From the NCBI GenBank assembly GCA_913057515.1, contig CAJXOJ010000008.1:1-64000 (forward strand): DNA of 64,000 bases, in the 5' to 3' direction. This document shows, piece after piece, positions 17,294-26,676 of this stretch (the stretch's first letter is position 1; each line of letters starts with the position of its first letter). Origin of the DNA: an uncultured Cycloclasticus sp. (GTDB lineage Bacteria > Pseudomonadota > Gammaproteobacteria > Methylococcales > Cycloclasticaceae). Below the pieces are notes generated by a model. It was given only the letters and a program-made list of their open reading frames with translations. It searched no databases and was not told the origin of the DNA. The position numbers and the translations under genes were made by a program.

Positions 17294-17755
17294 CTACTCC
17301 GAATCACTATTGAACAAGAACTGGCCTATAAGCTGCTCCAAGACAACTGCAGACTGCGTCAGTTCGAGCACACTGCCATTTTTCAACAACTCTTCTTCGC
17401 CGCCAGGCTCCAAGCCAATATACTGCTCACCTAATAAACCGGCTGTTAAGATGCTCGCGCTTGTATCGGATGGCAACTGATTATATTTCGACTCGATACT
17501 CATCGTCACCACCGCTTCATATGTCACAGGATCAAACTCAACACCTTTTACTCGACCGATCGTAACGCCCGCCATTGAAACGGGAGCACGTACTTTCAAA
17601 CTACCAATATTTTCGAAGCTTGCTGTAACGTCATAACCACCCTCTTTGCTGACACTACTTAAATTACTCACCTCCATGGATAAAAAGAACATTGCAACAA
17701 AGCCAATTGCTACAAACAAACCTACTAAAATCTCAATCGATCTTGATATATGCAT
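17294..17755 (-). CDS. mlaD: MlaD, MCE-domain subunit of the Mla transporter
   Basis: A 153-residue inner-membrane anchored MCE protein; MlaD forms a hexameric periplasmic ring that binds phospholipid. One N-terminal helix (EILVGLFVAIGFVAMFFLSM) is followed by the MCE domain: VTASFENIGSLKVRAPVSMAGVTIGRV, then AGLLGEQYIGLEPGGEEE. A short C-terminal tail (VVLEQLIGQFLFNSDSE) would line the ring pore. It follows mlaE by 2 bp. Length is near that of Pseudomonas Ttg2C. Confidence 0.95.
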   Translation of the reverse strand: MHISRSIEILVGLFVAIGFVAMFFLSMEVSNLSSVSKEGGYDVTASFENIGSLKVRAPVSMAGVTIGRVKGVEFDPVTYEAVVTMSIESKYNQLPSDTSASILTAGLLGEQYIGLEPGGEEELLKNGSVLELTQSAVVLEQLIGQFLFNSDSE

Positions 17756-17757
17756 TT

Positions 17758-18540
17758 TTAGACATCTCCAAACATCAACGCAGTTAAAATAAAATCTAAT
17801 AATAAAATAGCAAACGCCGAATGAACTACTGTTCGTGTCGTCGCTCGACCCACCCCTTCAGATGTTGGGATCGCATCATAACCTTCAAAAATTGCGATCC
17901 ACGTTACCACCCAACCAAAAACAACACTCTTAATTAAGCCATTAACAATATCTTGGTCAAAGTCGATTTTAGCCTGCATTTGAGACCAAAAGCCGCCCTC
18001 ATCAATACCTAACAAACCGACACCAATAAAGTACCCACCTAATACACCAATGGCGCTAAACAAAGTCGCCAGTATTGGCATCGATAATAAACCCGCTAAA
18101 AAGCGTGGCGCCATAATACGCGCCATCGGATCAACCGCCATCATTTCCATACCCGACAGTTGCTCAGTTGCTTTCATCAGACCAATCTCAGCCGTCAGCG
18201 CAGACCCTGCTCGCCCGGCAAATAGTAATGCCGTCACTACAGGCCCTAATTCTCTAATGAGTGATGCCGACACTACCACGCCCAACGCTCCTTCAGCACC
18301 AAAGTCTGACAAGGTATAAAACCCTTGCAACGCGAGCACCATACCCACAAAGAGCCCTGAAACAACTATCAAAGAAAAACTCAGCACACCGACTGAATAC
18401 ATTTGCGCCACGAGCAAACGCGGCCTGATAATAACGCTTGGAATGCTCATCAAAATATAAAAAAAGAAAAGCGACCCTCGACCTAAACGTTCGAGCATAG
18501 CCAGCGATGAAACTCCTAATCGTTGAAAATAATTTAGCAT
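17758..18540 (-). CDS. mlaE: MlaE, permease of the Mla transporter
   Basis: A 260-residue MlaE/YrbE-family permease with five or six hydrophobic segments. Family marks: LVVSGLFVGMVLALQGFYTL, the strongly conserved LIRELGPVVTALLFAGRAGSALTAEIG near 95-120, MKATEQLSGMEMMAVDP (coupling region), and GVGRATTRTVVHSAFAILLLDFILTALMF at the C-terminus. Two copies form the membrane core with MlaF and the MlaD ring, moving phospholipids between the inner membrane and periplasm. It lies 13 bp after mlaF. Confidence 0.96.
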   Translation of the reverse strand: MLNYFQRLGVSSLAMLERLGRGSLFFFYILMSIPSVIIRPRLLVAQMYSVGVLSFSLIVVSGLFVGMVLALQGFYTLSDFGAEGALGVVVSASLIRELGPVVTALLFAGRAGSALTAEIGLMKATEQLSGMEMMAVDPMARIMAPRFLAGLLSMPILATLFSAIGVLGGYFIGVGLLGIDEGGFWSQMQAKIDFDQDIVNGLIKSVVFGWVVTWIAIFEGYDAIPTSEGVGRATTRTVVHSAFAILLLDFILTALMFGDV

Positions 18541-18553
18541 GGCAAACTCACTC

Positions 18554-19393
18554 TCATTTTACCCCTCTTGCGCTCAATAAGTCTTTTGCGTACTCTTTCG
18601 CCGCATAATGAAAAGGTACCGGCCCATCGGCCATACCTTGCATAAACTGTTGCGTCCATTCTGACTCTGAATCTGCCAACTGTTGTGGAGAACCATGCTC
18701 AATCACTTTGCCACCCGACACCAAGTAAATATAATCGGCAATGGCACAAGTCTCTTTAACGTCATGCGAGACGACGATACTAGACAAACCTAAAGCATCA
18801 TTTAGCAAGCGAATCAGCTGCACAAGCACACCCATTGAAATAGGGTCCTGACCAGTAAATGGCTCATCATACATAATCATCATGGGGTCTAGTGCGATGG
18901 CTCGAGCCAATGCAACTCGTCGTGCCATGCCACCTGAAAGCTCTGATGGCATTAAATCTCGAGCACCTCGTAGGCCAACCGCATGCAACTTCATCAGCAC
19001 TAAATAACGAATCATCGACTCCGGCAATTGAGTATGCTCGCGCAATGGAAACGCAACATTATCAAAGACACTGATATCTGTTAGTAAGGCGCCACTTTGA
19101 AATAGCATTCCCATTTTTTTCCGTAGCTGATAAAGCTGCTTGTGTTTTAGCTGATGAACATTTTGTCCATCCATTTCGATAAAACCAGACGAGGGCTTTA
19201 ACTGACCACCGATCAATTTCAACAAGGTTGTTTTCCCTGTGCCACTCGGACCCATAATGGCCGTTACTTTACCGCGCTGAATATCCATATCCACGCCATC
19301 AAAGATAAGCTTTGAGCCGCGAGAAAAATGGACATCCCTCAACTTTATTAATGCGTTCGTTTCTGACAATTTGTTTCCCCAGTCTATTCCCAC
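18554..19393 (-). CDS. mlaF: MlaF, ATPase of the Mla transporter
   Basis: An ABC ATPase of up to 279 residues. Walker A GPSGTGKTT, Q-loop MLFQSGALL, signature LSGGMARRVALARAI, Walker B MIMYDEPFTGQDP and the H-loop VVSHDVKE are all intact; the Met-Ala-Arg-Arg signature is typical of MlaF. The long frame starts at GTG 19393 with no ribosome site. A TTG at 19369, six bases after GGGG, gives SETNALIKLRDVHFSRG and matches the E. coli N-terminus better, so the true start may be there (271 residues). It is the first gene of mlaFED-mlaB-murA-hisGDC and diverges from the yrbG-like gene. Confidence 0.95.
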   Translation of the reverse strand: MGIDWGNKLSETNALIKLRDVHFSRGSKLIFDGVDMDIQRGKVTAIMGPSGTGKTTLLKLIGGQLKPSSGFIEMDGQNVHQLKHKQLYQLRKKMGMLFQSGALLTDISVFDNVAFPLREHTQLPESMIRYLVLMKLHAVGLRGARDLMPSELSGGMARRVALARAIALDPMMIMYDEPFTGQDPISMGVLVQLIRLLNDALGLSSIVVSHDVKETCAIADYIYLVSGGKVIEHGSPQQLADSESEWTQQFMQGMADGPVPFHYAAKEYAKDLLSARGVK

Positions 19394-19599
19394 CCACTAG
19401 TGCGGCTCGAAACATACGTCTAAAATAGATCAAGCATTGTCCTTACCTTGGTATTGCACGTCAATCTGAACTTCTAATATTTAGCATATAAGCCCAAAAA
19501 TAATTTAAATCTCTTGTTTCAGTGCTTAATCTATTAGAAAACCGCTATTTTATGCGACAATAAATCTTGCTTTAACTAACTCGTCTTGTATCACACCTT

Positions 19600-20577
19600 A
19601 TGTTGCTATTTTCAGTTGCCCTTCTGGCGGGCTTCTTCTTTTTAATATTTTCGGCTGATTTTTTTATCAAAGGCACCTCTGCTATTGCTCGAAACTTTGG
19701 TGTGTCACCCTTAATAATTGGCCTGACCATTGTCGGCTTAGGCACCTCGGCGCCAGAAATGCTGGTGGCGGGGATGGCCTCAATTCAGGGGAATAGCGGT
19801 TTAGCTACTGGAAATGCCATTGGTTCAAATATTGCGAATATCGGCCTGGTACTTGGTTCAACAGCACTCGTTGCACCTATTTTAATAAGGTCTTCCTTAC
19901 TCAAACGTGAACTACCTATCTTAATATCAATCTCTATTATCAGTTATTTATTAGTTATTGACGGGGATTTATCAAGGTTGGATGGCCTTGTCCTTATAGC
20001 TGGGTTAGTCGCTTTTTTATACTGGCTACTACGTAGCGCCCAACATAATAAACGACTCAATACTGACCCGCTTGCAACGGAGTTTGAGGGTGAAATTCCG
20101 ACTGATTTAAGCAATGCAGCAGCCTTCTCATATGCGATAAGCGGACTCATAGGACTCATTATAAGCTCTAAACTGCTCGTTTGGGCCGCTGTTAATATTG
20201 CCACCGCCTTCGGCGTTAGCGACCTGGTTATTGGTTTAACCATCATTGCTATTGGTACTAGCCTGCCTGAGTTAGCGGCTTCTATCATGAGTGTCATTAA
20301 AAAAGAACCTGATCTAGCGGTTGGCAATATCATTGGTTCAAACGCTTTTAATTTACTAGCCGTACTTTGCTTACCAGGGCTTCTCCAACCCGGTACAGTC
20401 GACTCTCAACTGGTTTCTCGCGACTTTCCCATTATGCTAGGCTTCACTTTGCTATTGTTTTTCTTCTCATATAGCTTTAATGGTGAGCCAAAAATCAATC
20501 GTTTAAAAGGCGCTGCTTTTGTGATATTTTTCGCCGCTTACCTGAGCAAGGTATACTTAGATACGCTTGGAATTTAG
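19600..20577 (+). CDS. YrbG-type Na+/Ca2+ antiporter family protein
   Basis: A 325-residue inner-membrane protein with ten or so helices in two homologous halves. Each half carries a cation-exchanger alpha repeat: GLTIVGLGTSAPEMLVAG with GNAIGSNIANI in the first, GLTIIAIGTSLPELAASI with GNIIGSNAFNLLA in the second. This is the CaCA/YrbG family, which exchanges Ca2+ for Na+ or H+. The start has no strong ribosome site but fits the first helix. As in E. coli yrbG, it is divergent from mlaF and leads into kdsD 22 bp later. Confidence 0.92.
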   Translation: MLLFSVALLAGFFFLIFSADFFIKGTSAIARNFGVSPLIIGLTIVGLGTSAPEMLVAGMASIQGNSGLATGNAIGSNIANIGLVLGSTALVAPILIRSSLLKRELPILISISIISYLLVIDGDLSRLDGLVLIAGLVAFLYWLLRSAQHNKRLNTDPLATEFEGEIPTDLSNAAAFSYAISGLIGLIISSKLLVWAAVNIATAFGVSDLVIGLTIIAIGTSLPELAASIMSVIKKEPDLAVGNIIGSNAFNLLAVLCLPGLLQPGTVDSQLVSRDFPIMLGFTLLLFFFSYSFNGEPKINRLKGAAFVIFFAAYLSKVYLDTLGI

Positions 20578-20599
20578 CCTAACCAAACACTGAACACGT

Positions 20600-21583
20600 A
20601 TGCCTAATAAAGACAATCATCGAGCACAACTTAAACAACTTGGTTTAGCTGTTATAAAAACCGAAACGGATGCTATTTCAAAACTCACACAACATATTAA
20701 TGAAGATTTCATCGATGCCTGCGAGCTCATACTTCAATGTGAAGGGAAAATAGCTGTTATCGGCATGGGAAAGTCAGGCCATATTGGTAATAAAATTGCG
20801 GCCACTCTCGCTAGTACTGGCACAGCTGCGTTCTTTGTCCACCCGGGTGAGGCAAGTCATGGCGACCTTGGTATGATCACCAAGGGTGATGTGGCATTAG
20901 CTCTGTCAAATTCAGGTGAAACAGCTGAAGTACTCAGTATTTTACCGATCCTAAAACGTCTTGGTGTTCCACTCATCTCGATCACCGGAAACCCAAGCTC
21001 AACGTTGGCGACTCTATCTGATGCTGCTATCAACGCGAGCACCGATAAAGAGGCATGCCCTTTGGGCTTAGCGCCTACATCAAGCACAACCGCTGCTCTT
21101 GTGATGGGCGATGCGCTTGCTATCGCATTACTTGAAGCCCGTGGCTTTACAGAAGCTGACTTTGCACTCTCTCATCCCGGTGGCAGCCTAGGAAGGCGCC
21201 TACTCCTTCACGTTAACGATGTGATGCACAAGGGCGATGATATCCCTGTTATTGAACAAACCGCCCTCGTTAGCTCTGCTCTGCTTGAAATGACTGAGAA
21301 AAAACTGGGTATGACAGCCATCGTTAATCAACAAGGCCAATTAACGGGGATATTTACTGACGGCGATTTACGACGTATGCTTGAAAGCAACACTGATATA
21401 CACAACACTAAAGTCCTACAAGTCATGACTCAAGGCGGCGCTACAATTAGCCCTGATAAGTTGGCCGTTGAGGCATTACAATTAATGCAAACAAAAAAAA
21501 TTAATGCGCTATTGGTCACCGATGACAACAAACTGGTTGGCGCACTTAATATGCACGACATGCTAAAGGCAGGTTTATCATGA
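20600..21583 (+). CDS. kdsD: Arabinose-5-phosphate isomerase
   Basis: A 327-residue enzyme that isomerises ribulose-5-phosphate to arabinose-5-phosphate, the precursor of Kdo. The SIS sugar-isomerase domain spans about 40-175 (GMGKSGHIGNKIAATLASTGT, VHPGEASHGDLGMI, LSNSGETAEVL, and the ALLEARGFTEADFALSHPGGSLGRRLL end). Two CBS domains follow (about 205-325; FTDGDLRRML, then KINALLVTDDNKLVGALNMHDML). Its stop overlaps the kdsC start by 4 bp. Confidence 0.97.
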   Translation: MPNKDNHRAQLKQLGLAVIKTETDAISKLTQHINEDFIDACELILQCEGKIAVIGMGKSGHIGNKIAATLASTGTAAFFVHPGEASHGDLGMITKGDVALALSNSGETAEVLSILPILKRLGVPLISITGNPSSTLATLSDAAINASTDKEACPLGLAPTSSTTAALVMGDALAIALLEARGFTEADFALSHPGGSLGRRLLLHVNDVMHKGDDIPVIEQTALVSSALLEMTEKKLGMTAIVNQQGQLTGIFTDGDLRRMLESNTDIHNTKVLQVMTQGGATISPDKLAVEALQLMQTKKINALLVTDDNKLVGALNMHDMLKAGLS

Positions 21584-22119
21584 TTGAATTAAGCGATGAT
21601 TTTAAACAGCGTACCCAAGACATTAAATGCGTTATTTTTGATGTCGATGGTGTGCTAAGCGACGGCAAACTATTTTTTGACTTAAAAGGCCAAGAATACA
21701 AATCATTTCACGCACAAGACGGGCAAGGCTTAAAACTTCTACAACAAAATGACATTGAGGTCGCTATTATTTCCGGACGCTCATCGTCCATTGTTGACCG
21801 GCGAATGAAAAGCCTTGGTGTTAAGCATATTTATCAGGGACAGGAAAATAAGTTAGCTGCTTTTAACGACCTGTTAAACAAGTTAAACCTTAACGCCAAC
21901 CAAGTTGCACACGTCGGTGACGATTTACCTGACCTAGCGCTGATGACGCGAACACGTCTTGCCATTGCGGTTCAAGATGCTAATTCGTCCATTTTGCCGT
22001 ATTGCCACGGCCAAACGCATCGCCTTGGTGGGCAAGGGGCCGCACGAGAAGTCTGCGATACTATATTGGCTATTCAAAATAAATTAGCCACCTCCGTTCA
22101 ACTTTTTGCTGATGCTTAA
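21580..22119 (+). CDS. kdsC: Kdo-8-phosphate phosphatase
   Basis: A 179-residue HAD-superfamily phosphatase of the small C0 type, releasing Kdo from Kdo-8-phosphate. Motif I is FDVDGVLSDG (about residues 19-28), motif II IISGRSS, Lys in QGQENKLAAF, and motif III VGDDLPDLALM near 115. A tetramer-forming family without a cap domain. It is coupled to kdsD by ATGA overlap and is followed 10 bp later by lptC, so Kdo synthesis and LPS export genes share one transcript. Confidence 0.96.
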   Translation: MIELSDDFKQRTQDIKCVIFDVDGVLSDGKLFFDLKGQEYKSFHAQDGQGLKLLQQNDIEVAIISGRSSSIVDRRMKSLGVKHIYQGQENKLAAFNDLLNKLNLNANQVAHVGDDLPDLALMTRTRLAIAVQDANSSILPYCHGQTHRLGGQGAAREVCDTILAIQNKLATSVQLFADA

Positions 22120-22129
22120 CCATTGAGTT

Positions 22130-22687
22130 ATGAAGCCTCTTAGATTCATCGCTTTAGCTATTCTCGCCGCTGCCACATGGTGGTTAGCCTTCACGCAAGA
22201 GCCTAAAATTGAAAAAAAGACGAGCAAGCCTGGACACAAAATTGATTATTTTTTAAAAGATTTTGAAGTACTCAGCATGACGTTAGAAGGAAAGCCCAAA
22301 CAACGGATACAAGCTGAATACATGGAGCACTTTGTTGACGATGATAGCACCGAAATGACCCAGCCAATAATGACTATGTATTCACCCGATAAACCCAACT
22401 TACACATCAACTCTGAAACAGGCTTCATTTCCTCTGATGGTGAACTTGTTTTACTGAATGGCGCTGTCAACATTAAACGAGAGGCATTTAAAAATATTGC
22501 AGCTCTTAAGATAGACACGCATAATCTTCGCGTTCAATTAGCCAATGACTTTGCTGAAACAGATGAATTTGTAACCATACAATCAGGCACTCACAGCATT
22601 CAAGGAACGGGCTTACGCGCACATTTTCGTGAACCAATAAACATCAAAATTCTAGAAAAGGTACAAGGCCACCATGAAACTCATTAA
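22130..22687 (+). CDS. lptC: LptC, LPS export inner-membrane component
   Basis: A 185-residue bitopic protein. One N-terminal helix (RFIALAILAAATWWLAF) anchors a periplasmic beta-jellyroll that takes LPS from LptB2FG and passes it to LptA. Typical features: DYFLKDFEVLSMTLEGKPKQRIQAEYMEHFVDDDSTEMTQP split by family-conserved turns, and TGFISSDGELVLLNGAVNIKRE. The 3' end overlaps lptA by 14 bp. Sequence identity is low in this family, so position supports the call. Confidence 0.94.
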   Translation: MKPLRFIALAILAAATWWLAFTQEPKIEKKTSKPGHKIDYFLKDFEVLSMTLEGKPKQRIQAEYMEHFVDDDSTEMTQPIMTMYSPDKPNLHINSETGFISSDGELVLLNGAVNIKREAFKNIAALKIDTHNLRVQLANDFAETDEFVTIQSGTHSIQGTGLRAHFREPINIKILEKVQGHHETH

Positions 22688-23177
22688 TTTAAAACTTGCG
22701 CTTAGCGCACTCGCTTTAATGCTTTTTTCAGCACCGCTATGGGCGCTGAGTTCAGACAAACAAAAACCGGTTGAAGTTGAAGCAGATCGCTTTAATTTAG
22801 ATGACGCCAAAAAAGTAACCGTGTACTCAGGGAACGTTGTAATTACTCAAGGCAGCATGGAAATTATCGCTGATGAAGTCACTATATATAGTGTTCGAGG
22901 AACCACCGACAAAATGGTCGCAACTGGAAAACCAGTGAAGTTCAAACAACAACCCGACGGTAATCAAGGTTTAATTCGTGGAGAAGCTAATCGCTTTAAT
23001 TATTTCGTTACTAAGGACACATTGGTATTAATTGATAAAGCCACCTTGTGGCAAGATGGTAATACCTTCGAAAGTGACCAAATAGAATATGACAGCAAAA
23101 ACTCCTTGGTAAAAGCTGGCGATAAAAAACCCGGTTCAAAACGCGTAAAAATAACCTTAGAGCCGGCTAAAAAATAA
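22674..23177 (+). CDS. lptA: LptA, periplasmic LPS bridge protein
   Basis: A 167-residue periplasmic protein with a signal peptide ([21 protein letters not shown]) and the OstA/LptA jellyroll: [32 protein letters not shown], then [38 protein letters not shown]. Copies stack head to tail to form the bridge from LptC to LptD across the periplasm. It overlaps lptC by 14 bp and shares one base with lptB. Length is near E. coli LptA (185). Confidence 0.95.
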   Translation: MKLINLKLALSALALMLFSAPLWALSSDKQKPVEVEADRFNLDDAKKVTVYSGNVVITQGSMEIIADEVTIYSVRGTTDKMVATGKPVKFKQQPDGNQGLIRGEANRFNYFVTKDTLVLIDKATLWQDGNTFESDQIEYDSKNSLVKAGDKKPGSKRVKITLEPAKK

Positions 23178-23902
23178 TGAGCACCTTGCGCACAGAAAAC
23201 ATTTGTAAGCAATTCAACAACCGCAAAGTCGTCGACAACGTTAGCATTAACGTAAACAGCGGTGAAGTCGTTGGCTTATTAGGCCCAAATGGAGCAGGAA
23301 AAACGACCAGCTTTTACATGACCGTGGGGTTAATTAAACCCGACAGCGGCGACATTTTCCTTGACGAACAATGTATTACTGACAGCCCCATGCACGTACG
23401 TGCTCGCGAGGGCCTTGGCTACTTACCGCAAGAAGCCTCCATATTCAGAAAACTAAGCGTTGAGGATAATATCCGCGCTGTCTTACAAACTCGCCGAGCG
23501 CTATCACCCGGACAGCAAGAATTGCTGCTCGATGAATTACTACAAGAGCTTGCTATTACTCATTTGCGCTCACAAAGCGCCCTTGCTTTATCCGGTGGAG
23601 AGCGAAGGCGCCTTGAAATCGCTCGAGCACTAGCCACCGAACCCCGTTTTATACTACTGGACGAGCCCTTTGCTGGCGTCGACCCTATCTCGGTGATTGA
23701 TATTCAAAAAATCATTCAGCACTTAACTGAGCGTGATATAGGCGTGCTAATTACCGATCACAATGTTAGGGAAACTTTAGACACCTGTGACCGTGCTTAC
23801 ATTCTAAATAACGGCACTGTCATTACTGAAGGATCGGCAGAAGATATTCTGCAGCACCGCGAAGTTCGCGATGTTTATTTAGGGCATGAATTTCGCATGT
23901 AA
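23177..23902 (+). CDS. lptB: LptB, ATPase of the LPS exporter
   Basis: A 241-residue ABC ATPase that powers LPS extraction with LptFG (not in this window). Walker [10 protein letters not shown] (about 35-43), Q-loop LPQEASIF, signature [15 protein letters not shown], Walker [14 protein letters not shown] and the switch His in [11 protein letters not shown] are all present. The signature is that of LptB rather than of general importers. Its ATG overlaps the lptA TAA by one base. rpoN follows after 99 bp. Confidence 0.97.
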   Translation: MSTLRTENICKQFNNRKVVDNVSINVNSGEVVGLLGPNGAGKTTSFYMTVGLIKPDSGDIFLDEQCITDSPMHVRAREGLGYLPQEASIFRKLSVEDNIRAVLQTRRALSPGQQELLLDELLQELAITHLRSQSALALSGGERRRLEIARALATEPRFILLDEPFAGVDPISVIDIQKIIQHLTERDIGVLITDHNVRETLDTCDRAYILNNGTVITEGSAEDILQHREVRDVYLGHEFRM

Positions 23903-24001
23903 TTGTTTATTAAAGTCTCTCACCTTTGCAAAATATGGGCTAAAATTAACACCATGATATGCAAGCAAGTTTTTAATTTCCCCATTCTAAAGGCGGTCTA
24001 A

Positions 24002-25456
24002 ATGAGGCAATCGTTACAGCTTCGAGTAGGTCAGAGCCTAACCATGACACCACAGCTGCAACAAGCTATTCGCTTATTGCAATTATCGACTTTAGAACTG
24101 CAACAAGAAATTCAAACTGTTCTAGATGGCAACATGATGTTGGAGGTGCCTGATGAAGAACCTCGTCCAAATCAGCAAGAACCCGAAAAAGAGTCAACGT
24201 CAACACCTTTAGATGAAAAAACAAGTGAAGGCTCACAAGATACCCTGCCGGATGAATTAGCTGTCGACACGTCATGGGATGATGTCTACGACTTAGCACC
24301 TTCGCCTGGGCTCAATCAAGCAACGGACTCTACACCCCCCGACCCTGGCAGCATCAATTCGGCTAAACGAACCTTGCATGATCATCTAGTTTGGCAAATG
24401 GACTTAACCAATTTTTCCGATATTGATCGAGTCATTGCCACTGCCATCATCGATAGCATTGACGATAACGGTTACCTCAGTTCAACCCCAGATCTGATTC
24501 ATCAACACCTGTCTGAGCATTTAGACGATTTAGACTTAGATGAAATCATTGCCGTTTTGCATAAAGTTCAGTCCTTTGAGCCGCTGGGTGTTGGTGCCCT
24601 TGATCTTCAAGATTGCTTACTCATTCAACTCAAGCAACTGCCAGAAGACACGCCGTTTTTATCACTGGCTATTGAGCTAGTCAACGAATGCATGTCAGCT
24701 CTAGGCACTCAAGATAGTGTAAAACTAAAGCGTCAACTTGGGATTGATGACGAGACCTTGGGTAAAATTATTACTCTTATCCAACAACTCGATCCCCGGC
24801 CTGGTTCAGGCATTGAAGAAACCAATACCGAATACGTCACACCCGATGTTTATGTGTCCAAGGTAAAGGGTACATGGCAAGTCTCTATTAACGGCGAAAT
24901 TGCCACTAATATTCGCATCAACCCGTACTATCAAACCCTTATAAAACAAGGTGACAAGAGCGCTGACACGCAAACAATGAAAAATCATTTACAGGAAGCT
25001 CGCTGGTTTTTAAAAAGCCTACAAAGCCGAAATGAAACATTGATGCTGGTATCGCAAGAAATTGTTAACCGACAACATGAGTTCCTTGAACACGGCGCCA
25101 TTGCCATGAAACCAATGGTATTACGTGATATTGCTGAAAGTGTTGAAATGCATGAGTCCACCATCTCACGTGTCACAACCAATAAGTATATGCACACACC
25201 GAATGGAATTTTTGAACTAAAACATTTCTTTTCAAGCCATGTCTCCACCGATAATGGCGGCGAATGTTCTGCCACTGCGATCAGGGCCTTTATTAAAGAA
25301 CTTGTTAATACCGAAAACCCCAAAAAACCGCTAAGCGATAATAAAATTGCCACTATACTAGGCGATAAAGGCATTAACGTAGCGAGACGAACCATCGCCA
25401 AGTACCGCGAATCCATTTCTATACCCCCTTCTAGTCAAAGGAAGCGAATCCTTTGA
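24002..25456 (+). CDS. rpoN: RNA polymerase sigma-54 factor
   Basis: A 484-residue sigma-54. Region I: RQSLQLRVGQSLTMTPQLQQAIRLLQ with the Gln-rich activator-interacting helices follows the family. Region II is acidic and variable (about 50-115). The core-binding domain (about 120-320) has LVWQMDLTNFSDIDR and RPGSGI. The HTH is near 365-385 (ESTISRVTTNKY). The RpoN box that reads the -24 element is ARRTIAKYRE (consensus ARRTVAKYRE). AAGGCGGT before the ATG is the ribosome site. Context lptB-rpoN-hpf is classical. Confidence 0.97.
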   Translation: MRQSLQLRVGQSLTMTPQLQQAIRLLQLSTLELQQEIQTVLDGNMMLEVPDEEPRPNQQEPEKESTSTPLDEKTSEGSQDTLPDELAVDTSWDDVYDLAPSPGLNQATDSTPPDPGSINSAKRTLHDHLVWQMDLTNFSDIDRVIATAIIDSIDDNGYLSSTPDLIHQHLSEHLDDLDLDEIIAVLHKVQSFEPLGVGALDLQDCLLIQLKQLPEDTPFLSLAIELVNECMSALGTQDSVKLKRQLGIDDETLGKIITLIQQLDPRPGSGIEETNTEYVTPDVYVSKVKGTWQVSINGEIATNIRINPYYQTLIKQGDKSADTQTMKNHLQEARWFLKSLQSRNETLMLVSQEIVNRQHEFLEHGAIAMKPMVLRDIAESVEMHESTISRVTTNKYMHTPNGIFELKHFFSSHVSTDNGGECSATAIRAFIKELVNTENPKKPLSDNKIATILGDKGINVARRTIAKYRESISIPPSSQRKRIL

Positions 25457-25485
25457 TATTTTTGTCACCATAACAGGAGAGTAAT

Positions 25486-25776
25486 ATGCAATTAGACCTA
25501 TCTGGACACCACGTAGAAATCACAGACGCTATTCGCGAATACACCAATACAAAGTTCGGCAAAATTAAACGCCACTTTGATAAAGTCATTGATATCCATG
25601 TTGTCCTATCTGTAGAAAAACTTGAACAAAAAGCAGAAGCCACCATTCAGTTGAACGGTACAAAAATTTTTGCTGAAGACAGCCAAGAGAATATGTATAA
25701 AGCGATTGATACCTTGGTTGATAAGTTAGACAGACAAGTGTTAAAACACAAAGAAAAAACCAAAGCTCACCGTTAA
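25486..25776 (+). CDS. hpf: Ribosome hibernation promoting factor, short HPF
   Basis: A 96-residue HPF/YfiA-family protein that binds the 30S decoding centre and helps form 100S dimers in stationary phase. Beta-alpha-beta-beta-beta-alpha pattern: MQLDLSGHHVEITDAIREYTNTKFGKIKRHFDK is followed by VVLSVEKLEQKAEATIQLNGTKIFAEDSQENMYKAIDTLVDKLDRQ with Lys-rich end. It lacks the C-terminal dimerisation domain of long HPF. A clear AGGAGAG ribosome site precedes it. An intrinsic terminator follows 8 bp after the stop, in the place where ptsN normally starts. Confidence 0.96.
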   Translation: MQLDLSGHHVEITDAIREYTNTKFGKIKRHFDKVIDIHVVLSVEKLEQKAEATIQLNGTKIFAEDSQENMYKAIDTLVDKLDRQVLKHKEKTKAHR

Positions 25777-25784
25777 CCTTATTT

Positions 25785-25809
25785 GGCCGACCTTATGGTC
25801 GGCCTTTTT
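25785..25809 (+). terminator. Intrinsic terminator after hpf
   Basis: GGCCGACC (25785-25792), loop TTAT, GGTCGGCC (25797-25804), then TTTTT. It is a perfect 8-bp GC-rich stem with a U-tract. It ends the rpoN-hpf transcript and rules out the rapZ start at 25783, which would lie inside it. Confidence 0.92.
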
Positions 25810-25818
25810 ATTTCAAAC

Positions 25819-26676
25819 ATGAAACTTATTATAGTAAGCGGCCTTTCCGGCTCAGGAAAAAGTGTTACTTTAGACACACTAGAAGACGCAGGGTTCTATT
25901 GCACAGACAACTTACCCGTTGCTTTATTGCCGGACTTTGCAAGCCTTCTGGCTGACTCTGATAAAACACTTTTTAGTAAAGCTGCCGTCGGTATAGATGC
26001 TCGTAGCGACCAATCATCGCTAGAACAATTTGCTGCCTTCATTGATCAACTGAAACTTAATAATGTCGACTACGAGGTCATTTTCCTCAGAGCAAGCAAG
26101 CAAAGCCTATTAAAGCGCTTCAGTGAGACTCGCCGTAAGCATCCTTTATCCAACGATAGTACCTCGCTAGATGAAGCGATCGACCTTGAGTTAGACAGGC
26201 TGAGTTTAATTGCCAGCCACGCCAGCATTCAGATCGATACGACCCAAACCAATGTGCACCAGCTGCGCAGCCTTATACGTGAACGAGTGACACTTGATAA
26301 TGACAACGGCATTTCCTTCCAGATCATGTCTTTCGGCTATAAACACGGCGCACCTAATGATGTAGACTTTGTCTTTGATGCGCGCTGCCTTCCCAATCCT
26401 TATTGGGAACCTAACTTACGAGCTTTTACTGGTAAAGATGCCGTTGTTATTGATTTTTTAGATGCTAAAGAACTTGTGCAACGCTATTTAGACGATACCG
26501 CACAGTTTTTAACACGCTGGGTTCCTGAGTTCATCAACACAAACCGAAATTACCTTTCAGTAGCTATTGGCTGTACTGGTGGACAACATCGCTCTGTTTA
26601 CCTCACGGAGAAATTAGCACAGCACTTATCCATACAAGGGCTCAACATTATTACTCGACACCGCGAGTTAGGCTAA
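25819..26676 (+). CDS. rapZ: RapZ, RNase adaptor and nucleotide-binding protein
   Basis: A 285-residue protein from ATG 25819, giving the family N-terminus MKLIIVSGLSGSGKS. The upstream in-frame ATG (25783) lies in a terminator. Walker A GLSGSGKS, GIDARS and the Walker B-like EVIFLRASKQSLLKRFSETRRKHP lie in the N-half. The C-terminal RNA-binding half has SFGYKHGAPNDVDFVFDARCLPNPYW and GCTGGQHRSVYLTEKL. In E. coli RapZ guides RNase E to the GlmZ sRNA to control glmS. The usual flanking ptsN and npr are absent. Confidence 0.95.
   Translation: MKLIIVSGLSGSGKSVTLDTLEDAGFYCTDNLPVALLPDFASLLADSDKTLFSKAAVGIDARSDQSSLEQFAAFIDQLKLNNVDYEVIFLRASKQSLLKRFSETRRKHPLSNDSTSLDEAIDLELDRLSLIASHASIQIDTTQTNVHQLRSLIRERVTLDNDNGISFQIMSFGYKHGAPNDVDFVFDARCLPNPYWEPNLRAFTGKDAVVIDFLDAKELVQRYLDDTAQFLTRWVPEFINTNRNYLSVAIGCTGGQHRSVYLTEKLAQHLSIQGLNIITRHRELG

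Noticed and set aside
25783-25818. Upstream ATG extending rapZ by 12 residues
   Set aside because: It falls inside the hpf terminator hairpin and the added residues are not part of the RapZ family N-terminus.
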